A stretch of DNA of 50,371 nucleotides from Pantoea rwandensis (lineage in GTDB: Bacteria; Pseudomonadota; Gammaproteobacteria; Enterobacterales; Enterobacteriaceae): positions 1-50,371 of the forward strand of contig NZ_MLFR01000036.1 of NCBI RefSeq assembly GCF_002095475.1. The letters are read 5' to 3'. The notes under the pieces were generated by a model. It did not search any database. It was not told where the DNA came from and saw only the letters and a list, made by a program, of their open reading frames with translations. The first letter of the stretch is position 1; each line of letters begins with the position of its first letter. This document shows, piece after piece, positions 44,691 to 50,371 of this stretch. The translations under genes were made by a program, and so were the position numbers.

Positions 44691-44732
44691 GAGGTGTGAA
44701 AAGCACGACTGTAAAGTTACACACTGATTTTA

Positions 44733-46463
44733 TTAAGATTTATCCGAAGGTGGCTTGCTATAGATCGCATCTGGCGCGATGTTCATATGCTTCAGCACCG
44801 GCCCCATAATGTTGCCAAAGGTCGGTGCCGCCACCGTACCACCGAAGTGGTCACCCGCAGTAGGATGGTTAATCAGCACCACCAGCGCCACTTCAGGATG
44901 GCTGGCCGGCGCAACACCGGCGGTGTAGTTGACGTAGCCGCCATCATATTTGCCGGTGGTGCCCATTTTCTCAGCGGTACCGGTTTTAGTCGCCAGACGA
45001 TAGCCCGGCACATTGGCACGTAAACCAGATCCCCCCGGCAGTACGTCACTCTCCATCATATGTACCACGATTTCTGCCGTCACTGGATTCGCCACCTGGG
45101 TGCCCACCACTGGCGGTGTCACTTTGGTAATCGAGAGAGGACGGTATATGCCATAGCTGCCTAAAGTGGCGTATTCACGCGCGATTTGCAGCGGCGTCAC
45201 ACGCAAGCCGTAACCAAAAGCAAAGGTCGCACGTTCGATATCCGCCCAGCGTTGACGGTGCAGCGGGAAATACCCCACGCTTTCGCCTGTCAGGCCTAAT
45301 CCCGTGGGTTTACCCAAACCAAAGGCCTGATAGGTATTCACCAGCGCGTCGGCGGGCATTGCCAGCGCAATATGTGAGGCGCCGGTATCACTCGATTTTT
45401 GCAGGATGCCGGTCACCGTCAGTCGCGGCCAATGGCCGACGTCACGGATCAGGTGGCCGTTTACCGTGTAAGGCGAGGTATCCAGCACGGAGTCGGGGCG
45501 GATTAAATGACGCTCCAATCCCTCTAACACCACCAAAGGTTTTACCGTCGATCCTGGCTCGTAGCTGTCATTGATCGCGGTGTTACGCATCTGGGCGGGT
45601 GTGGCATTCTCGTAGTTGTTAGGGTTGAACGAAGGATAGGACGCCATCGCCAGAATTTCGCCGGTATCAATTTTGATCAACACCGCCGCACCCGAATCAG
45701 CCTTGTTCAGCAATACACCATCACGCAGTTTGCTGTAGAGCGTGAACTGGTCAAACTTATCAATGCTCAGTTGAACGGTTGGTGGCTGTTTGGGCGGCTC
45801 ATAATCCAGCATCGCCACGATATTGCCCTCTTTGTCCTGGCGATAAACCTCTTTGCCCGGCTCGCCTTGCAGCACATGATCAAAGCCTTTCTCCAGCCCA
45901 TTCAGACCGGTACTGTCAGCACCGACAATGCCAATTAATGGCGCGGCCGCTTCACTCATTGGGTAGAAACGGCTGTCGTTATAGACCGAACTGATGCCCT
46001 TGAGGTGCAACTCGGCAATATCTTTTGCAATGCCCAGTTCAATTTTCCGGCCAAGGTAAAGAAAGCGCTTCTTGGGATTCGCGGTGATTTGATCGCGCAA
46101 CTCTTCCGGGCGCAAATTCAACGCCGATGCAAGGTAAGTCCACTTGGCATTACTGAAATCGGGGTTAGCTTCCAGCACACGCATGGGGTCAGCAATGATG
46201 TCTCGCGCCGGCACGCTCAGCGCCAATGCCTGGCCGTCACGGTCCAGCAATGTGCCACGACTGGTCGGCAACGTGACGGTGCGCAACGAACGCTGATCGG
46301 CCTCATGTTCCAGCATCGGATGCTTAATCAGTTGCAGGTCACCGACGAAGATCAGCAACACGACCATGCAGCTCAACACACCCAGACAAATCAGGCGAAA
46401 ACGAAAAGGGTTAAACGGGGCTTTAATCTGGTCTTTTCCCAGAAATTTTTTAATCGGGGGCAT
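44733..46463 (-). CDS. FtsI/PBP3 paralogue, class B penicillin-binding protein
   Basis: Peptidoglycan DD-transpeptidase homologue of 576 residues, similar in layout to E. coli FtsI (588). It has a short cytoplasmic tail, one membrane helix (about 23-41), a pedestal domain (about 60-220), and a transpeptidase domain with SxxK at S305-K308 (GSTVK) and KTG at 493-495. The second motif reads S357-S-D359 where FtsI has SSN, an altered active-site residue. Gene context differs from the dcw cluster that holds the essential ftsI, so this is an extra copy. Salmonella has comparable paralogues (PBP3SAL) used at acidic pH. Whether this one is related in role is only a suggestion. It lies between two Omr sRNA genes on the same strand. 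Confidence 0.9.
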   Translation of the reverse strand: MPPIKKFLGKDQIKAPFNPFRFRLICLGVLSCMVVLLIFVGDLQLIKHPMLEHEADQRSLRTVTLPTSRGTLLDRDGQALALSVPARDIIADPMRVLEANPDFSNAKWTYLASALNLRPEELRDQITANPKKRFLYLGRKIELGIAKDIAELHLKGISSVYNDSRFYPMSEAAAPLIGIVGADSTGLNGLEKGFDHVLQGEPGKEVYRQDKEGNIVAMLDYEPPKQPPTVQLSIDKFDQFTLYSKLRDGVLLNKADSGAAVLIKIDTGEILAMASYPSFNPNNYENATPAQMRNTAINDSYEPGSTVKPLVVLEGLERHLIRPDSVLDTSPYTVNGHLIRDVGHWPRLTVTGILQKSSDTGASHIALAMPADALVNTYQAFGLGKPTGLGLTGESVGYFPLHRQRWADIERATFAFGYGLRVTPLQIAREYATLGSYGIYRPLSITKVTPPVVGTQVANPVTAEIVVHMMESDVLPGGSGLRANVPGYRLATKTGTAEKMGTTGKYDGGYVNYTAGVAPASHPEVALVVLINHPTAGDHFGGTVAAPTFGNIMGPVLKHMNIAPDAIYSKPPSDKS

Positions 46464-46576
46464 AGCATTCCGCTGCGGTAGAGGAGTAATCCAAGCTTAT
46501 TAACTGCAGTTATAAAGAAAGGTACGACGTGATGACAGGAAAACTGTGTATCAGTTCGTTAGCGAAACGTGCGGGC

Positions 46577-46652
46577 AAAAAAAACCTGCGCATCTGCGCA
46601 GGTCGGTGTAATCAAGAAAACTTTTTGATGTTCACCCATCAATACCTCTGGG
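46577..46652 (-). ncRNA. omrB: OmrB-like Hfq-dependent small RNA
   Basis: On the minus strand the predicted RNA starts CCCAGAGGTATTGATGGGTG at 46652. It ends in a terminator CCTGCGC/GCGCAGG with eight T (46577-46584). The segment TGATTACACCGACC before the terminator resembles E. coli OmrB (TGAATTACACCAGCC). The length of about 76 nt is near the 82 nt of OmrB. A middle hairpin is possible from ATCAAAAAG and CTTGAT. It shares the 5' seed and terminator design with the RNA at 44512-44620, as OmrA and OmrB do in E. coli. Confidence 0.9.
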
Positions 46653-46704
46653 ACCCTGACTTTAGCAAGGTGGCACGATGGGAAACCATCTCTCAAACGC
46701 AACA

Positions 46705-46723
46705 GTTACCCGCAAAATGTAAC
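46705..46723 (-). promoter_or_regulatory. Possible OmpR site upstream of the OmrB-like sRNA
   Basis: GTTAC and GTAAC enclose nine bases, reading GTTACATTTTGCGGGTAAC on the minus strand, 53-71 bases upstream of the predicted RNA start. The ACATTTTG core is similar to OmpR half sites. A -10-like GCTAAAGT lies about ten bases before the start. Confidence 0.45.
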
Positions 46724-46749
46724 CAGCAGTGAGATTGTTAGCACCCCAT

Positions 46750-49011
46750 TCACATCAGGTGTTTTTTGATTTCCACCAGGCAACTCATGGCGTTAGGTCC
46801 CTGGGTTAACGATGAGGTGCCGATGTCCAGCGTCAGCACGTTCGGGTTGCCCGCGCGGTCCCACGGTTGCCATGCGCGGCCGAATCCGGGATCAAACCAG
46901 GCGCCGGTGGAGATAATCACCACGCCGGGTGTTAAGCCATCGGTAAGCCGTACCCCTGCCAACATACGACCACGCGTATTACTGACTTCAATTTCATCGC
47001 CATCCACAATGTTACGCACGCTCGCATCCTGCGGATGCATATACAGGGTTTCACGCCCGGCGGTTTTATTTGCCTGCACCGTCGCCGTAGCGTCCATTTG
47101 GCTATGGAGACGATCTGAAGGCTGTATTGAGATCATATGCAGCGGGAAATCTTCGCTCAGCGGCGCACCTAACCACTCCTGCGGCTCACGCCACTCAGGG
47201 TGACCGGCGAAATCGTCCAACTGGTAATCGGCAATAGTCTGACAGAACAGCTCAATTTTTCCGCTGGCGGTCTGGATCGGATGCGCGATCGGGTTAGCGC
47301 GGAAATCGTCCATAAATACATACGGTTTACCGCCTTCCGGGATCTCAACAAAGCCGCGCTCCCAGAATTCACCGAACTCCGGGAAGTGAATATCTTTGCG
47401 CGCATGGGCCACCGCGCACTGCTGATACAGGTGTTCAATCCACTGCATCTCATTGCGCCCTTCAGTGAACACATCGCGATAACCGAGACGATCGGCAATA
47501 TCCGCGAAAATATCGAAATCATTGCGCGCCTGATGCTGAGGTTTCACCGCCTGATGCATCGCAAAGACAAAGCGATCACGCGAGGAGCCACCGATGTCAT
47601 TGCGTTCCAGCGTGGTGGTGGCCGGTAAAACGATATCCGCCATCTGCGCCGCCGGGGTCCAGACAATATCCTGCACGATCACGGTGTCCGGGCGCTGCCA
47701 GCCTTCAACTAAGCGATTGAGTTGCTGATGGTGGTGGAAAGGATTGCCGCCTGCCCAGTGCACCAGGTGGATATCGGGATAGTGCAGGGTTTCGCCCTGG
47801 AAGTTATAGGGCTGACCGGGATTAAGCAGCATGTCGCTGATGCGCGCCACCGGAATCGAGAAGTTGCCGGGATTTGGCCCGGTACTCATCATCGGCGCGG
47901 GCCCTTCCTGACGCGGATTGCCGACGCTGTTCATCGAACCGTGACCAAAGGAGAAGCCGCCGCCCGGCAAGCCTGGCTGTCCGAGCATTGAGGAGAGCGC
48001 AATCATCATCCAGTACGGCTGTTCACCGCGATGGGCACGCTGTACCGAGTAAGAACAGGTGATAAAGCTGCGTTTGCCAATCAGCTGTTGTGCCAGCAAC
48101 GCAATACGCGCCGCCGGAATCCCGGTGATGGCACTCGCCCACTCCGGCGTTTTGGCGAGTCCGTCGTTTTCACCTAATAGATATTCACGCAGCTGCGGCC
48201 AACCGGTGCAGTGGCTGGCAAGGAAGCTTTCGTCCAGCGCATTGCGACGCGTAATCTCAAAACCGAGCGCCAGCATCAGCGCCACATCAGTATTCGGGCG
48301 AATCGGAATCCACTCGGCATTGACGAAGGCTGGGCAGTCATCGCGCATCGGGCTGATGTTGATAATCGGTGTGCCTTTGGCGGTGAGCTGCTCCAGTGCT
48401 GGTTTCAGGCTGTGCTGCCCAGCGCCGCCCGAAGCCACCTGGGCATTCTTGAGGGCCAGCCCACCAAAGGCGATAAAGATATCCGCATGTTCAACCACAT
48501 CTGGCCAATCGGTAACGCGGCCGGTGAGCGGCATATAAGTGCCAATCACATACGGTAGGAAGAACTGCGCCGCGCCCCAGCTGTAGTTACCCTGCTGATC
48601 AACACCGCCGCCCCCCTGAAAATAGAAACGGCGAATCAAAGTACGTGCATGGTTAACGCGGCCCGCTGAAGACCAGCCATAAGAACCGTTGAAAATACCG
48701 GAAGCGCCATAGCGATCGCGCACACGGCGATTCTCTTCAGCCACCAGGTCCAGCGCGGTATCCCAATCCACGGCCACAAAATCTTCACGTCCACGCAGCG
48801 TGCGGTCGCTGTTCTCGCGGGATTTAAGCCATGAACGACGCACCATTGGCTGGCGGATACGCTTATCCGAGTAGACCAGTTCCGGGATGGTATTGAGCAT
48901 CGGTGAAGGGTCGGCGTCAGCAAAAAAGGGATCGCAGCCAATCAGGCGATCATTTTCAGTGACGGCAGTAAAAGCGCCCCAGTGCGCCAGGTGCGGCACG
49001 CGAGTTTTCAT
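46750..49011 (-). CDS. BisC/TorZ-type molybdopterin S/N-oxide reductase
   Basis: Molybdenum bis-MGD enzyme of the DMSO reductase family, 753 residues from ATG 49011. No Tat or Sec signal is present, so it is probably cytoplasmic, like E. coli BisC, which reduces biotin sulfoxide and methionine sulfoxide. The active-site motif GSYGWSSAG (109-117) supplies the Mo-ligand Ser115 with Y111 and W113. No N-terminal iron-sulfur cysteine motif is seen, as expected for this subgroup. Other family blocks are WAGGNPFHHHQQLNRL and PATTTLERNDIG. It is diverged from BisC in many places, so the substrate is uncertain. It is transcribed divergently from galR. The upstream ATG at 49059 is less likely because it lacks homology. 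Confidence 0.88.
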   Translation of the reverse strand: MKTRVPHLAHWGAFTAVTENDRLIGCDPFFADADPSPMLNTIPELVYSDKRIRQPMVRRSWLKSRENSDRTLRGREDFVAVDWDTALDLVAEENRRVRDRYGASGIFNGSYGWSSAGRVNHARTLIRRFYFQGGGGVDQQGNYSWGAAQFFLPYVIGTYMPLTGRVTDWPDVVEHADIFIAFGGLALKNAQVASGGAGQHSLKPALEQLTAKGTPIINISPMRDDCPAFVNAEWIPIRPNTDVALMLALGFEITRRNALDESFLASHCTGWPQLREYLLGENDGLAKTPEWASAITGIPAARIALLAQQLIGKRSFITCSYSVQRAHRGEQPYWMMIALSSMLGQPGLPGGGFSFGHGSMNSVGNPRQEGPAPMMSTGPNPGNFSIPVARISDMLLNPGQPYNFQGETLHYPDIHLVHWAGGNPFHHHQQLNRLVEGWQRPDTVIVQDIVWTPAAQMADIVLPATTTLERNDIGGSSRDRFVFAMHQAVKPQHQARNDFDIFADIADRLGYRDVFTEGRNEMQWIEHLYQQCAVAHARKDIHFPEFGEFWERGFVEIPEGGKPYVFMDDFRANPIAHPIQTASGKIELFCQTIADYQLDDFAGHPEWREPQEWLGAPLSEDFPLHMISIQPSDRLHSQMDATATVQANKTAGRETLYMHPQDASVRNIVDGDEIEVSNTRGRMLAGVRLTDGLTPGVVIISTGAWFDPGFGRAWQPWDRAGNPNVLTLDIGTSSLTQGPNAMSCLVEIKKHLM

Positions 49012-49148
49012 GGTTATGGATCCGGCAGACAGGTGTAATAATGGATAGCAGCATACCATGAGGGGGTTGGCGTGCTAAAGGCTGGCTGAATCCCCTTAAT
49101 TTCCGCGCTTTTGCGACAGCGCTGGCATTCTGACGGGTTGCTACAGGT

Positions 49149-49190
49149 AGTGTTTTCCGTAACACTGGGGGGATGTGTAAACGTTTTCCC
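49149..49190 (+). promoter_or_regulatory. gal operator and adjacent palindrome at galR promoter
   Basis: GTGTAAACGTTTTCCC at 49175-49190 matches 15 of 16 positions of the GalR/GalS operator GTGNAANCGNTTNCAC and ends 16 bases before the galR start. This suggests autorepression, known for galR and galS. A second inverted repeat, AGTGTT/AACACT with a six-base spacer (49149-49166), lies nine bases upstream. It has GTG and CAC ends but not the gal centre. Either site could also affect the divergent molybdoenzyme gene. Confidence 0.75.
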
Positions 49191-49206
49191 GGATGCAAGT
49201 AATCGC

Positions 49207-50208
49207 ATGGCTACCATTAAGGATGTTGCCCGCATGGCAGGGGTATCGGTCGCGACCGTTTCCCGTGTCATCAATAATTCGCCCAAAGCCAGCGAGAGTT
49301 CACGCCTCGCCGTGACCCAGGCAATGGAGCAGTTGCAGTATCACCCGAACGCCAACGCACGCGCCCTGGCGCAGCAATCCACCGAAACGCTCGGGCTGGT
49401 GGTGGGTGACGTTTCCGATCCGTTTTTCGGCGCGATGGTGAAAGCGGTCGATGAAGTGGCAGGTGCCACCGGCAACTTCCTGCTGATTGGTAACGGTTAC
49501 CACATCGAGCAAAAAGAGCGCCAGGCGATTGAGCAACTGATGCGCCATCGTTGCGACGCCTTAGTGGTGCATGCTAAGAAAATCCCTGATGCGGATTTAG
49601 AAGTACTGATGAAGCAGGTGCCCGGTATGGTGCTGCTCAATCGTCTGCTGAAAGGCTTTGAGTCACGCTGTATTGCGCTTGATGACCGTTACGGAGCCTG
49701 GCTGGCGACACGCCACCTGATTCAGCAAGGGCACACGCAAATCGCCTTTATCTGCTCGACTCACCCGATTTCCGACTCCGAAGACCGCTTGCAAGGCTAT
49801 TACGATGCGCTGAAAGAGCACGGACTGCCGTCTAACGATCGTTTAGTGGCGTGGGGCGAGCCGGATGAAGTGGGTGGCGAGCAGGCGATGACTGAATTAT
49901 TGGGGCGCGGTAAACAGTTCACAGCGGTGGCCTGTTACAACGATTCAATGGCGGCCGGTGCGCTGGCGGTGTTAAGCGATAATGGCATTCGTGTGCCGGA
50001 AGAGATGTCGCTGATTGGTTTTGATGATGTGCTGGTGTCGCGGTATGTGCGCCCGCGTTTGACCACGGTGCGTTATCCAATCGTCACCATGGCACAGCAG
50101 GCGGCACAGCTGGCACTGGCGCTAGCCAACGGCACCGAAATGCCGGAAGTGACCAACATGTTTAGCCCGACGTTGGTAAGACGCCATTCGGTGAGTGGAC
50201 CAGGTTGA
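49207..50208 (+). CDS. galR: Galactose operon repressor GalR (LacI family)
   Basis: Cytoplasmic transcription repressor of 333 residues (E. coli 343), with a helix-turn-helix at about 2-25 (ATIKDVARMAGVSVATVSRVINNSPKAS), the hinge NARALAQQ near 50, and a periplasmic-binding-like domain that binds galactose. The start at ATG 49207 gives the MATIKDVA beginning of GalR. The longer reading from 49111 would run through the operator. The sequence is nearly the same as E. coli in HTH and dimerisation parts, such as VGDVSDPFFGAMVKAV and NDSMAAGAL. It would control galactose transport and use genes elsewhere in the genome. Confidence 0.96.
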   Translation: MATIKDVARMAGVSVATVSRVINNSPKASESSRLAVTQAMEQLQYHPNANARALAQQSTETLGLVVGDVSDPFFGAMVKAVDEVAGATGNFLLIGNGYHIEQKERQAIEQLMRHRCDALVVHAKKIPDADLEVLMKQVPGMVLLNRLLKGFESRCIALDDRYGAWLATRHLIQQGHTQIAFICSTHPISDSEDRLQGYYDALKEHGLPSNDRLVAWGEPDEVGGEQAMTELLGRGKQFTAVACYNDSMAAGALAVLSDNGIRVPEEMSLIGFDDVLVSRYVRPRLTTVRYPIVTMAQQAAQLALALANGTEMPEVTNMFSPTLVRRHSVSGPG

Positions 50209-50214
50209 TTTCCC

Positions 50215-50240
50215 GGTGCGCATGAATGCGCACCCTACGG
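50215..50240. repeat. Family B single palindrome after galR
   Basis: CGGTGCGCATGAATGCGCACC followed by CTACGG. It is the first hairpin of the family B element without the second. It starts seven bases after the galR stop, and may help end its mRNA. Confidence 0.75.
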
Positions 50241-50251
50241 AAAACGGCCTC

Positions 50252-50371
50252 TCGATCCGATGAAAAATGTGGTGCACGGATACTCGTCTATCGACCCGAT
50301 GCCCAATCTGGCGTGCGGATACTCGTCTATCGACCCAATGCCCAATCTGGCGTGCAGATACTCGTCTATCG
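50252..50371. repeat. 39-bp tandem repeat array, cut by the window end
   Basis: Units start TCGA at 50252, 50291 and 50330, exactly 39 bases apart; a fourth would begin at 50369. The shared unit is TCGACCC(G/A)ATGCCCAAT, CTGGCGTGC(G/A), GATACTCGTCTA. The first unit is diverged in its left half; the later two differ at only two or three bases. No spacers separate the units, so it is not a CRISPR array. The array probably continues outside the window. Confidence 0.9.

Noticed and set aside
50252..50371. CRISPR array at the right edge
   Set aside because: The 39-base units follow each other directly with no unique spacers, and no cas genes are in the window.

Overview
The window is a chromosomal segment of an enterobacterium. 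The gene order tRNA-fMet / amiC / argA / recD-recB-ptrA-recC / ppdC-ygdB-ppdB-ppdA / thyA-lgt / ptsP-rppH / mutH / ygdQ / ygdR / tas / lplT-aas / (omrA, omrB) / galR is that of Escherichia coli. The proteins are close to, but clearly different from, their E. coli versions. Family Erwiniaceae (Pantoea or Erwinia type) is the best guess. This is an inference from divergence, the dispersed palindromes and the extra efflux genes, not a proven identification.

Left part (1-28.7 kb) is conserved core. It holds an initiator tRNA, a Tat-exported cell-separation amidase and arginine-repressed N-acetylglutamate synthase. The RecBCD block follows with pitrilysin in the middle and many 4-bp ATGA overlaps. 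Next come four minor pseudopilin genes, thymidylate synthase with Lgt, and the nitrogen PTS enzyme I with the mRNA decapping hydrolase RppH. The 0.7-kb rppH-mutH gap is rich in DnaA boxes and sits where E. coli has the DnaA-reactivating sequence DARS2. After it come mutH, a TerC-family membrane protein, a small lipoprotein, the Tas reductase and the LplT-Aas lysophospholipid salvage pair. Two genes are broken by what looks like one missing base each: recC near 13481 and rppH near 21364. Restoring one base gives 1126 and 176 residues, about the lengths of the E. coli proteins, so these are either very recent mutations or consensus errors.

Right part (28.7-50.4 kb) is where the aas-galR interval, which in E. 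coli holds little beyond the sRNAs OmrA and OmrB, has been expanded. It contains two complete RND efflux systems in tandem on the minus strand: an AcrAB-like pair with its own outer-membrane channel, and an MdtABC/MuxABC-like set of adaptor, two permeases and channel. It also has a small ribbon-helix-helix protein, an FtsI/PBP3 paralogue lying exactly between the two Omr-like sRNA genes, and a cytoplasmic BisC-type molybdoenzyme. galR with a near-consensus gal operator closes the segment.

Intergenic DNA carries two families of dispersed palindromes (cores GCGATAAATCGC and GCGCATAAATGCGC), a 43-bp tandem triplication between the AcrB-like and channel genes, and a 39-bp tandem array running off the right edge. 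No phage, insertion sequence, CRISPR array or new defence system was recognised.
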